Of a DNA stretch of 64,000 nt, positions 8,945-18,644 are shown piece by piece. The stretch is taken from assembly GCF_024124825.1 (NCBI RefSeq), contig NZ_JAMXSS010000002.1, positions 2,170,001 through 2,234,000 on the forward strand, read 5' to 3'. A program made the position numbers and the translations under genes. The notes below the pieces were generated by a model. That model was not told the origin of the DNA and ran no database searches. It worked only from the letters and a program-made list of their open reading frames with translations. Numbering within the stretch: position 1 is the first letter of the stretch; each line of letters begins with the position of its first letter. Source of the stretch: Arthrobacter sp. H16F315. Its GTDB lineage: Bacteria > Actinomycetota > Actinomycetes > Actinomycetales > Micrococcaceae.

Positions 8945-9896
8945 CTAGTGCCGAGTCCGTCGCGGAGCTCGGAAACCGGCCGCTTCGGCGTGCGCCGGGG
9001 ACAGGAACCAGACCTCGGCGACGGTCTCCTCGAAGGACGGGCTGGTCTCGTCGTGATACACCATCGACGAGGCGTTGCCCTTTAACCATGAAGCCCTCCG
9101 GGCCGCTGCCGTCCGGAGCCGGCGCTGCCGATCCCTCGCCATAGGGCTGATCGACGGCGAGATGGCCGGCTGGTTCGGCGCCATGGCCGGCAGCGGTTTC
9201 CGAGGCGGCCGAAGATGCTGCCGCCTGGCGGGTGTCGGCCGCAGAAATTCCGGTGCTGGCCGCGGCAGTTAGGGTGCTGGCCTCGGCAGCAGGGGAACCG
9301 GCTGTTGTCTGCGCAGGCGGCACTGCCGCTGGCGCCGGCGCGGTGTCTGCCTCGACGCTTGCCACGGCTGCCTCGACGCTTGCCTCCGCCGGTTCCGTCG
9401 CTTCAGTCGCTTCCGCCGCGGCCGACTCGGCGCCGGGGAGGGTGGGAGCGTGGGGTTGGGTGTATTCCGGGTGGTGCACGGGCAGGCTCTCGGCGACAGT
9501 CGAAGCCTGCGCGGCCAGGTGCTCGGACCTGACACCTCCGGCTGCGTCCGGGTGCACGATGCTGTGCGGCTCGGCCGGCGGTGTCTCTGACCACTGGGTT
9601 TCCCAATCCGCGCCCTGCTCGGCCGGGACTGTTTCGGCGGAAGCTGCGGGCAGGTCCTGCGGCGCCGGCTCGGGGGAAGCCGGAGCGGGCTCCGCTGCTT
9701 TCGACCCGGCGGCTGCGTCGCCCTCGTTGGAGGCTGCAGCCGGCGCTGCGCTGGCGGGCGCTGCGGTGGCCGGCGCTGCGGTGGCGGGCGCATTGACGTT
9801 GGCGCCGGACTTGCCGCGCGAGCTGTTGCGGCCAAGCAGCCACCAGACGATCGCGACAATAACTACAATGACAACAAGCCAGATAATCCAATCCAT
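8945..9896 (-). CDS. membrane protein with C-terminal sunset domain, one-base frameshift
   Basis: Starts at ATG 9896 behind AAAGG. Residues 2-20 are one strongly hydrophobic membrane helix (DWIIWLVVIVVIVAIVWWLL), then a very long Ala/Pro/Glu/Ser-rich spacer (about 40-260). The end of the protein returns to a conserved module: GFMVKGNASSMVYHDETS followed by FEETVAEVWFLSPAHAEAAGF, which I recognise as the actinobacterial sunset domain. To reach it the frame must change at the CCC run at 9078-9080 (one base too many). Without the correction the tail is replaced by arginine-rich out-of-frame sequence. Function unknown; probably a membrane-anchored cell-envelope protein. Confidence 0.78.
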
Positions 9897-10000
9897 AGCA
9901 GAGCCTTTCTGTCCATAAGGCAAGGTTGCCGTTGCTTGACGGTACGTCGGCCCCGAGGCGGCTGTCCACCCGCCAAGCCGCTGGCCTGTAGCCTCTTTTC

Positions 10001-10940
10001 ATGGATTTCAAGAGACTGCGTATTCTCCGTGAGCTCGCCGACCGCGGCACTGTCGGAGCCACGGCCGAGGCGATGAAGGTGACACCCTCTGCCGTCTCGC
10101 AGCAGCTCAAGACCCTGCAGGAGGAGCTGGGCGTGGTCCTGGTCGAGAAGTCGGGCCGCGGAGTGCGCCTCACGGAGGCCGGCCTCGCGATGGCGGGGGC
10201 AGCTGCAGAGGTATCAACGGCCCTCGCCCGGGCCGAAGCCACCATCGACACCTACCGGCGCGGCTGGCAAACGCACGTCAAGGCAGCATTCTTTCCAAGC
10301 GCCGCCGAGATGTTCCTCCCGGGCCTCCTGCACCGGGTAAAAGCCATCGACGGGCTCCGCTTCCAGGCCCATTTCGAGGATCCCAACGTGGCCGGGTTTG
10401 CGGGGCTGACAGCCGACTATGACATTGTGCTGGCGCACAGCGTCGATGGTCCGGATGTTTTTGCCCGGCTGGGCCTGACAGTGGTGCCGCTGCTGGAGGA
10501 ACCCCTCGACGTTGCCATCCCCGAGGGCCATGCGCTCGCAGGCAAGGCGACGCTGCGGGCGGAAGACGTTATCGGCTTCCCCTGGATGGGAGTGCCGGAG
10601 GGGTTCCCTTTTGATACTGTCCTCCGCCAGATCGAAGTGCAGGCCGATTCCCCCGCCGACCGCGCCCAGCTCTTCCCCGACCTGCGGGTCCTTGAGGCCC
10701 TGGTCAGCGCCGGGCACGGGCTGAGCCTGCTGCCGCGTTACACGGCGCTGAAGAACCAGGGCAGGGGCTTCGTTCTGCGTCCGCTGGAGGGGGGTCAAAG
10801 CCAGCCGCAGCATCGTTGCCCTCGCGCGTCCCGACGTTGCTGTCCGGACCACCATCCGGCAGGTGCTCACCATGCTCCAGGCCGAGGCGCAGTCAGTCGC
10901 CGAGGCCCCGGAGCTGCGTGACGCTGCTCACCTCAACTGA
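10001..10940 (+). CDS. LysR-family transcriptional regulator, one-base frameshift near the end
   Basis: N-terminal winged helix (residues 1-60: FKRLRILRELADRGTVGATAEAMKVTPSAVSQQLKTL) and a substrate-binding-like effector domain (about 90-300) with the blocks FFPSAAEMFLPGLL, DYDIVLAH, GFPWMGVPEG and VSAGHGLSLLPRY. The frame breaks in the G6 run at 10789-10794; with five G the sequence continues as VKASRSIVALARPDVAV to a stop at 10938-10940, a normal 312-residue length. TAGCCT lies 6 nt before the ATG and no ribosome binding site is seen, so it is probably leaderless. Target genes cannot be inferred; ilvD follows on the same strand but has its own promoter. Confidence 0.85.
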
Positions 10941-10962
10941 TGCGCCATGTCCCGAGTATCCG

Positions 10963-10973
10963 CATAATGAGAC
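10963..10973. promoter_or_regulatory. predicted LtbR/IclR operator upstream of ilvD
   Basis: CATAATGAGAC, one of four near-identical copies placed before ilvD, ilvB, leuB and in the ltbR-leuC gap. It lies 96 bp before the ilvD start. Matches the general form of the corynebacterial LtbR motif; operator function is inferred. Confidence 0.6.
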
Positions 10974-11055
10974 GGCGGTCCATTATTTGGTCGCAATATT
11001 CCTGTTTTTAGGCTTAATGCGCTCTTTCGGGTCGTTGGGCGCGGCGGCTGAGCCC

Positions 11056-11068
11056 TAGACTTTGACCC
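11056..11068 (+). promoter_or_regulatory. -10 element (TAGACT) of leaderless ilvD
   Basis: TAGACT at 11056-11061, 7 nt before the ATG at 11069, no ribosome binding site. Confidence 0.6.
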
Positions 11069-12790
11069 ATGAGTGAGGACACCCAAACAGCAACAGCCAC
11101 CAAGCCGGATATCAAACCCCGCAGCCGGGTCGTCACCGACGGGATTCACGCCGCCCCTGCGCGCGGTATGTTCCGGGCGGTCGGGATGGGCGACGACGAC
11201 TTCGCCAAGCCCCAGATCGGCGTCGCGAGCTCCTGGAACGAAATCACTCCCTGCAACCTGTCGCTGAACAGGCTCGCCTCAGCCGTCAAGGAGGGTGTTC
11301 ACGCCGGTGGCGGATTCCCGATGCAGTTCGGCACCATCTCCGTCTCGGACGGCATCTCGATGGGGCACGAAGGGATGCACTTCTCGCTGGTGTCCCGCGA
11401 AGTCATCGCCGACTCCGTGGAAACCGTGATGCAGGCCGAGCGCATCGACGGCTCAGTCCTGCTGGCCGGCTGCGACAAGTCCCTGCCCGGCATGCTGATG
11501 GCTGCCGCCCGCCTGGACCTCGCCGCCGTCTTCCTCTACGCAGGCTCCATCATGCCCGGCTGGGTCAAGCTCGAGGACGGCTCCGAAAAGGAAGTCACCC
11601 TGATCGACGCGTTCGAAGCCGTCGGCGCCTGCGCCGCCGGCAAGATGAGCATGGAAGACCTGACCCGCATCGAAAAGGCCATCTGCCCGGGCGAAGGTGC
11701 CTGCGGCGGGATGTACACCGCCAACACCATGGCCTGCATCGGCGAAGCGCTGGGCATGTCCCTGCCCGGCTCGGCAGCGCCGCCCTCGGCCGACCGCCGC
11801 CGCGACGCCTTCGCGCGCAAGTCCGGCGAGGCCGTCGTCGAGCTCCTCCGGTTGGGCATCACCGCGCGGGACATCTTGACCAAAAAGGCTTTCGAGAACG
11901 CCATCGCCGTCACCATGGCCTTCGGTGGATCCACCAACGCCGTGCTGCACCTGCTCGCGATCGCCCGCGAGGCCGAAGTGGAGCTCTCGCTGGAGGACTT
12001 CAACCGCATCGGCGACAAGATCCCGCACCTGGGTGACCTGAAGCCGTTCGGCCGCTACGTGATGACCGACGTCGACAAGATCGGTGGTGTGCCGGTCATC
12101 ATGCGCGCGCTGCTCGACGCCGGCCTGCTCCACGGGGACTGCCTTACCGTCACGGGCAAGACCGTCGCGGAGAACCTTGCCGAGATCAACCCGCCGGACC
12201 TGGACGGGAAGATCCTCCGGGCCATGGACAACCCCATCCACAAGACCGGCGGCATTACGATCCTGCACGGCACGATGGCTCCCGAAGGTGCCGTCGTGAA
12301 AAGCGCGGGCTTCGACGCCGACGTCTTCGAGGGCACCGCCCGCGTTTTCGAACGCGAACAGGGGGCCCTGGACGCGCTCGACAAGGGCCAGATCCAGGCC
12401 GGCGACGTCGTTGTTATCCGCTACGAGGGCCCCAAGGGCGGACCGGGCATGCGCGAAATGCTCGCGATCACCGGTGCCATCAAGGGCGCGGGCCTTGGCA
12501 AGGACGTATTGCTCCTGACCGACGGCCGCTTCTCCGGCGGAACAACGGGACTCTGCATTGGCCACGTCGCCCCGGAGGCCGCCGACGGCGGCCCCATCGC
12601 TTTCGTCCGGGACGGCGACCGGATCCGCGTTGACATTGCGGCCCGCAGCTTCGACCTGCTGGTGGACGAAGCCGAGCTCGAAGCCCGCAAGGTGGGCTGG
12701 GAGCCCCTCCCGGCCAAGTTCACCAAGGGTGTGCTGGCCAAGTACGCCAAGCTCGTGCACAGCGCCTCCACGGGCGCGTACTGCGGGTAA
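11069..12790 (+). CDS. ilvD: dihydroxy-acid dehydratase
   Basis: Iron-sulfur enzyme that converts dihydroxy-isovalerate and -methylvalerate to the keto acids for valine, leucine and isoleucine. Full length (573 aa). Cluster-ligating cysteines occur in [12 protein letters not shown] (about residue 134) and [16 protein letters not shown] (about 210); [29 protein letters not shown] and [11 protein letters not shown] are diagnostic blocks. Start fixed by a TAGACT box 7 nt upstream. A CATAATGAGAC operator-like site 96 bp upstream links it with leuB, leuCD and ilvBNC. A palindromic element follows the stop. Confidence 0.97.
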   Translation: MSEDTQTATATKPDIKPRSRVVTDGIHAAPARGMFRAVGMGDDDFAKPQIGVASSWNEITPCNLSLNRLASAVKEGVHAGGGFPMQFGTISVSDGISMGHEGMHFSLVSREVIADSVETVMQAERIDGSVLLAGCDKSLPGMLMAAARLDLAAVFLYAGSIMPGWVKLEDGSEKEVTLIDAFEAVGACAAGKMSMEDLTRIEKAICPGEGACGGMYTANTMACIGEALGMSLPGSAAPPSADRRRDAFARKSGEAVVELLRLGITARDILTKKAFENAIAVTMAFGGSTNAVLHLLAIAREAEVELSLEDFNRIGDKIPHLGDLKPFGRYVMTDVDKIGGVPVIMRALLDAGLLHGDCLTVTGKTVAENLAEINPPDLDGKILRAMDNPIHKTGGITILHGTMAPEGAVVKSAGFDADVFEGTARVFEREQGALDALDKGQIQAGDVVVIRYEGPKGGPGMREMLAITGAIKGAGLGKDVLLLTDGRFSGGTTGLCIGHVAPEAADGGPIAFVRDGDRIRVDIAARSFDLLVDEAELEARKVGWEPLPAKFTKGVLAKYAKLVHSASTGAYCG

Positions 12791-12798
12791 CAGCACGT

Positions 12799-12887
12799 TG
12801 AACACCTGAACCCAACTAGCTCGCAGCTGAGGTCGTTTTGGACGCTCAAAACGGTACTTAGCTGCGAGTCAGTTGGGAGGGTGTTCA
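12799..12887. repeat. palindromic extragenic element, copy 1
   Basis: Long hairpin beginning CCCAACTAGCTCGCAGC (12811) and closing with GCTGCGAGTCAGTTGGG (ending 12877), nested within TGAACACC/GGTGTTCA (12799-12806, 12880-12887). A second copy lies at 28836-28905. It may also end ilvD transcripts. Confidence 0.8.
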
Positions 12888-12908
12888 GCAGGTGGACAAA
12901 GATGTCCA

Positions 12909-12919
12909 CATAGTGAGAC
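12909..12919. promoter_or_regulatory. predicted LtbR/IclR operator upstream of ilvB leader, site 1
   Basis: CATAGTGAGAC, the copy closest to the corynebacterial LtbR motif. An inverted 9-bp copy (TGTCTCACT) lies at 12942-12950, between -35 and -10, so the two sites bracket the -35 box. Confidence 0.6.
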
Positions 12920-12933
12920 AGTGTCCGGACTCG

Positions 12934-12963
12934 TTGACACGTGTCTCACTCAGAGGGAAAACT
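12934..12963 (+). promoter_or_regulatory. ilvBNC promoter
   Basis: TTGACA (12934-12939), 18-bp spacer, AAAACT (12958-12963), 6 nt before the leader-peptide ATG. The inverted operator copy at 12942-12950 lies inside the spacer. Confidence 0.5.
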
Positions 12964-12969
12964 GAGTGC

Positions 12970-13038
12970 ATGATCGCATTCGTTACCGCTGGCGCCGCTG
13001 CAGGTGTCGTCGTCCTTACCAAGCGCGTGGCTCCATAG
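12970..13038 (+). CDS. ilvB leader peptide (22 aa)
   Basis: Encodes MIAFVTAGAAAGVVVLTKRVAP, with a Val-Val-Val-Leu run (GTC GTC GTC CTT) near the middle and further Val and Ile codons: the composition expected of a peptide that senses branched-chain aminoacyl-tRNA supply. It ends 30 bp before a rho-independent terminator in front of ilvB. Ribosome stalling at the Val run would affect which of the downstream hairpins forms. Too short for a domain; the assignment rests on codon content and position. Confidence 0.65.
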   Translation: MIAFVTAGAAAGVVVLTKRVAP

Positions 13039-13055
13039 CCTTCACTGGTAACGAA
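12979..13055 (+). promoter_or_regulatory. alternative RNA hairpin arms of the ilvB attenuator
   Basis: TTCGTTACC (12979-12987, inside the leader peptide) is exactly complementary to GGTAACGAA (13047-13055). A second pair, GCGCGTG (13023-13029) with CACGCGC (13060-13066), competes for nearby sequence and ends beside the terminator stem. Confidence 0.5.
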
Positions 13056-13067
13056 CCGTCACGCGCG

Positions 13068-13105
13068 AACCCCTCGAAGAGCCATCCGGCTGAGGGGTTT
13101 TTTTA
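13068..13105 (+). terminator. attenuator terminator before ilvB
   Basis: Stem AACCCCTC/GAGGGGTT (13068-13075, 13092-13099) with an inner AGCC/GGCT pair and a run of seven T ending at 13104. It lies 58 bp before ilvB, so termination here blocks the operon. Confidence 0.8.
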
Positions 13106-13162
13106 TTTCCGCACCACCAGATCACCGAAGATCCAACCGAAGATCCACTAAGGAAGAGTCCG

Positions 13163-15061
13163 ATGAGCAAAGGATCGCCGATCAGCCCCTCGCTGATGGC
13201 CGCTAAGTCCGCTGGAGCCCCCAAGGCTCCGGAACGCGTCGAACGCCCGGCCGACGCCGGCGTCGACACTGCTGCTGTCTCTCCTGTCCTTGGACCGAAC
13301 AACGTCGTACCCCCGACGGTGATGACCGGTTCACAAGCAATTGTCCGCTCGCTCGAAGAACTCGGCGTGGACGATATTTTTGGTTTGCCCGGTGGCGCGA
13401 TCCTGCCCACCTATGACCCCTTGATGGCTTCAAGAATGAACCACATTCTGGTCCGTCACGAACAGGGAGCCGGCCACGCCGCGCAAGGCTACGCCATGGT
13501 TACCGGACGGGTTGGCGTTTGCATCGCCACCTCGGGTCCGGGTGCCACCAACCTCGTTACCGCCATCATGGATGCCCACATGGACTCCGTGCCGATGGTG
13601 GCCATCACCGGCCAGGTTTCCAGCGGGGTGATCGGCACCGATGCCTTCCAGGAAGCTGACATCGTTGGCATCACCATGCCGATCACCAAGCACTCCTTCC
13701 TGGTGACCGACCCCAACGACATCCCGCACGTGATGGCCGAAGCCTTCCACCTGGCTTCGACCGGCCGCCCCGGTCCCGTGCTGGTCGACGTTGCCAAGGA
13801 CGCCCAGCAGGGGCAGATGACCTTCTCCTGGCCGCCCAAGATCGACCTGCCTGGCTACCACCCGGTGCTCCGGGGCCACAGCAAACAGGTCCGCGAAGCC
13901 GCCCGGCTGATCGCGGCGGCCAGCAAGCCAGTGCTCTATGTAGGCGGCGGTGTGGTCAAGGCGCACGCCTCGGCGGAACTGCTGGAGCTCGCCGAACTCT
14001 CCGGCGCCCCCGTGGTTACCACCCTGATGGCACGCGGCGTTTTCCCGGACTCGCACCCGCAGCATGTCGGTATGCCGGGTATGCACGGAACGGTCTCCGC
14101 TGTGACCGCCCTGCAGCAGTCGGACCTGCTGATCACGCTGGGGGCACGCTTCGACGACCGGGTCACCGGTGTGTTGAAGTCGTTCGCGCCAAACGCCAAG
14201 GTCATCCACGCGGACATCGATCCGGCCGAAATCTCCAAAAACCGCACGGCGGATGTGCCGATCGTGGGGTCGGTCAAGGAGATCATCCCCGAACTCAGCG
14301 ATGCCCTGCGCGCCGTGTTCGCCGCCTCCGGAGCCCCGGACTACACCAACTGGTGGGCTTTCCTGAACAACCTCAAGGAAACCTACCCGCTGGGCTGGAC
14401 CGAACCCGACGACGGCCTCAGCGCACCCCAGCGCGTGATCGAACGGATCGGTGCCCTGACCGGGCCCGAAGGCGTCTACGTGGCCGGCGTCGGCCAGCAC
14501 CAGATGTGGGCCTCGCAGTTCATCAAATACGAGCGTCCGCACGCCTGGCTGAACTCCGGCGGTGCCGGCACCATGGGCTACGCCGTACCGGCCGCCATGG
14601 GCGCGAAAGTGGGCAATCCGGACCGTGTGGTGTGGGCCATCGACGGGGATGGCTGCTTCCAGATGACGAACCAGGAACTGGCCACCTGCGCGATCAACAA
14701 CATCCCGATCAAGGTGGCCATCATCAACAACTCCTCGCTGGGCATGGTGCGGCAGTGGCAGACCCTGTTCTACGAGGGGCGCTACTCGAACACCGACCTT
14801 AATACCGGCCACGGCACTATCCGGATCCCGGACTTTGTCAAGCTGGCGGATGCGTACGGCTGCGCGTCCTTCCGCTGCGACCGCGACGAGGACATCGATG
14901 CCACCATCCAGAAGGCCCTGGCGATCAACGACCGCCCGGTGGTCATTGACTTCGTTGTGAGCCCCAACTCCATGGTGTGGCCGATGGTCCCTGCCGGAGT
15001 CAGCAATGACCAGATCCAGGTAGCCCGCAACATGACCCCGGAATGGGAAGAGGAGGACTGA
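13163..15061 (+). CDS. ilvB: acetolactate synthase large subunit
   Basis: Thiamine-diphosphate enzyme joining pyruvate with pyruvate or 2-oxobutyrate, the first common step to Val/Leu/Ile. 632 residues: an N-terminal extension of about 55, then the Pyr domain with the catalytic Glu in [15 protein letters not shown], the central domain ([22 protein letters not shown]) and the PP domain with the TPP motif [13 protein letters not shown] and [12 protein letters not shown]. Behind GGAAGAG. First gene of ilvB-ilvN-ilvC; the ilvN ATG lies 2 bp after its stop. Confidence 0.97.
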   Translation: MSKGSPISPSLMAAKSAGAPKAPERVERPADAGVDTAAVSPVLGPNNVVPPTVMTGSQAIVRSLEELGVDDIFGLPGGAILPTYDPLMASRMNHILVRHEQGAGHAAQGYAMVTGRVGVCIATSGPGATNLVTAIMDAHMDSVPMVAITGQVSSGVIGTDAFQEADIVGITMPITKHSFLVTDPNDIPHVMAEAFHLASTGRPGPVLVDVAKDAQQGQMTFSWPPKIDLPGYHPVLRGHSKQVREAARLIAAASKPVLYVGGGVVKAHASAELLELAELSGAPVVTTLMARGVFPDSHPQHVGMPGMHGTVSAVTALQQSDLLITLGARFDDRVTGVLKSFAPNAKVIHADIDPAEISKNRTADVPIVGSVKEIIPELSDALRAVFAASGAPDYTNWWAFLNNLKETYPLGWTEPDDGLSAPQRVIERIGALTGPEGVYVAGVGQHQMWASQFIKYERPHAWLNSGGAGTMGYAVPAAMGAKVGNPDRVVWAIDGDGCFQMTNQELATCAINNIPIKVAIINNSSLGMVRQWQTLFYEGRYSNTDLNTGHGTIRIPDFVKLADAYGCASFRCDRDEDIDATIQKALAINDRPVVIDFVVSPNSMVWPMVPAGVSNDQIQVARNMTPEWEEED

Positions 15062-15063
15062 AC

Positions 15064-16728
<1,665 letters not shown>

Positions 16729-16746
16729 GCACTGACCGGCAGGGGA

Positions 16747-16785
16747 GCCGGACACCATTTCTGGGGTCCGGCTTCCTTGCTGTAC
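16747..16785 (+). terminator. probable ilvBNC terminator
   Basis: Imperfect hairpin with GCCGGAC and GTCCGGC arms followed by TTCCTT, 20 bp past the ilvC stop. The T run is weak. Confidence 0.5.
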
Positions 16786-16844
16786 AGATCCACCCGATTC
16801 ACCAAAATCCCCACCTGAATACAAGAGAGCTAAAGAGGTCACCG

Positions 16845-18441
16845 GTGACAAGCACCAAACCTGTAGTACTCCTCGCTGAGGAACTTTCGCCCGCCACGAT
16901 CGAGGCCCTGGGCCCGGACTTCGAGATCCGGCAGACCGACGGCGCCGACCGTTCCCAGCTGCTCTCTGCGATCGTCGACGTCGACGCGATCCTGGTCCGC
17001 TCGGCCACCCGGCTGGACGCCGAAGCCATCACCGCCGCGAAGAACCTCAAGGTGATCGCCCGCGCCGGTGTGGGACTCGACAACGTCGACATCAAAGCCG
17101 CCACCCGGGCCGGCGTGATGGTGGTGAACGCACCCACCTCAAACATCGTCTCCGCCGCGGAGCTCACCGTCGGGCACATCCTGAGCCTCGCCCGGCACAT
17201 CCCGCAGGCCAGTGCTGCACTCAAGGCCGGGGAGTGGAAGCGCTCCAAGTACACCGGCATCGAACTCTTTGAGAAGAAGATCGGCATCATCGGCCTGGGC
17301 CGGATCGGCGCCTTGGTCGCCGCCCGCCTCAAGGGCTTCGACACCAAGATCCTCGCCTACGATCCGTACGTGACCTCGGCCCGCGCCGCCCAGCTTGGTG
17401 TGCAGCTGGTGACCCTGGACGAGCTCCTTGCGCAGTCGGACTTCATCACCATCCACATGCCCAAGACCCCGGAAACGGTCGGTATGCTCGGCGCCGAGGC
17501 CTTCAAGAAGATGAAGAGCACCGCGTACGTCGTCAACGTCGCCCGCGGCGGCCTTGTCGACGAGGAAGAGCTCTACGCAGCACTGGAGTCCGGCGAAATC
17601 GCCGGCGCCGGCGTCGACGTTTTTGTCACCGAACCCAGCACCGGCCTGCCGTTCTTCAAACTCGACAACGTGGTGGTCACCCCGCACCTGGGCGCGTCCA
17701 CCGACGAGGCGCAGGAAAAGGCCGGCGTGTCGGTCGCCAGATCGGTCCGCCTGGCCCTGGCCGGCGAACTGGTTCCCGACGCGGTCAACGTCGCCGGCGG
17801 CGTGATCGCCCCCGACGTCCGCCCGGGCATCGCCCTGATCGAAAAACTGGGCCGGATCTTCACCGCGATGACACACGCCTCCCTCACCCAGTTCGACGTC
17901 GAGGTCGCCGGGGAAATCTCTTCCCTCGACGTCAAGGTCCTTGAACTCGCGGCCCTCAAGGGCATCTTCGCCGACGTTGTGACCGAACAGGTCTCCTACG
18001 TCAACGCCCCCGTTATCGCCGAGCAGCGCGGCATCAACGTCCGGCTGATCACCACGCCGGAAACCGAGTCGTACCGCAACGTCCTGACCCTGCGCGGCGC
18101 CCCTGAGCGACGGCAGCCAGATCTCCGTCGCCGGAACCCTGACCGGGCCCAAGCAGATCCAAAAGCTGGTGGGGATCAACGGCTTCGAGGTGGAGATCCC
18201 GATCAGCGAACACCTCGTGGTGGTTGCCTACTCGGACCGCCCCGGCGTGATCGGAACCATCGGCCACATCCTTGGCATGAACAACATCAACATCGCAGGA
18301 ATGCAGGTTGCGCGGCAGGATGAGGGCGGCCAGGTGCTGGCCCTGCTGACCATCGACAGCTCCGTTCCGCAGCAGGTGCTGGACGCCATCAAGGCCGGAA
18401 TCGGCGCTGACGTGGTACGCGAGGTCGACCTCGAGGATTGA
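16845..18441 (+). CDS. serA: D-3-phosphoglycerate dehydrogenase, one-base frameshift
   Basis: First enzyme of serine synthesis. The long (about 530 aa) form: catalytic and NAD domains with IIGLGRIGALVAARLKGF (about residues 145-162), VVNVARGGLVDE and PHLGASTDEAQEKAG, then an ASB domain and a C-terminal ACT domain (EHLVVVAYSDRPGVIGTIG, NNINIAGMQVARQD) for serine feedback. The frame breaks in CCCC at 18100-18103; with three C it reads TLRGALSDGSQISVAGTL and joins the ACT domain. GTG start at 16845 overlaps GGTCACCGGT; the ribosome binding site (AGAGG) is upstream. Essential for prototrophy, so an error is likely. Confidence 0.93.
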
Positions 18442-18644
18442 TGACCTGAGGGTGCTCACGGTGGCGGTTCCGGCCGCCGCCGTGGCCACAAACACATGGC
18501 TGGTCTGCGTACAATGGCTAGGTCCGACTTTCGGATCCGGCCGGCAGCCCGGCCCTTACTTTTTGCACACCCGGCAGGGGACGCCTTCACTTCCGCAGGG
18601 AATGAACTTCGGTGTGCGCACGCAATCCAGCTTTCAGGAGCCCA

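Noticed and set aside
11453..12805. 450-codon open frame antisense to ilvD
   Set aside because: GC-driven shadow; ilvD motifs are complete on the plus strand.
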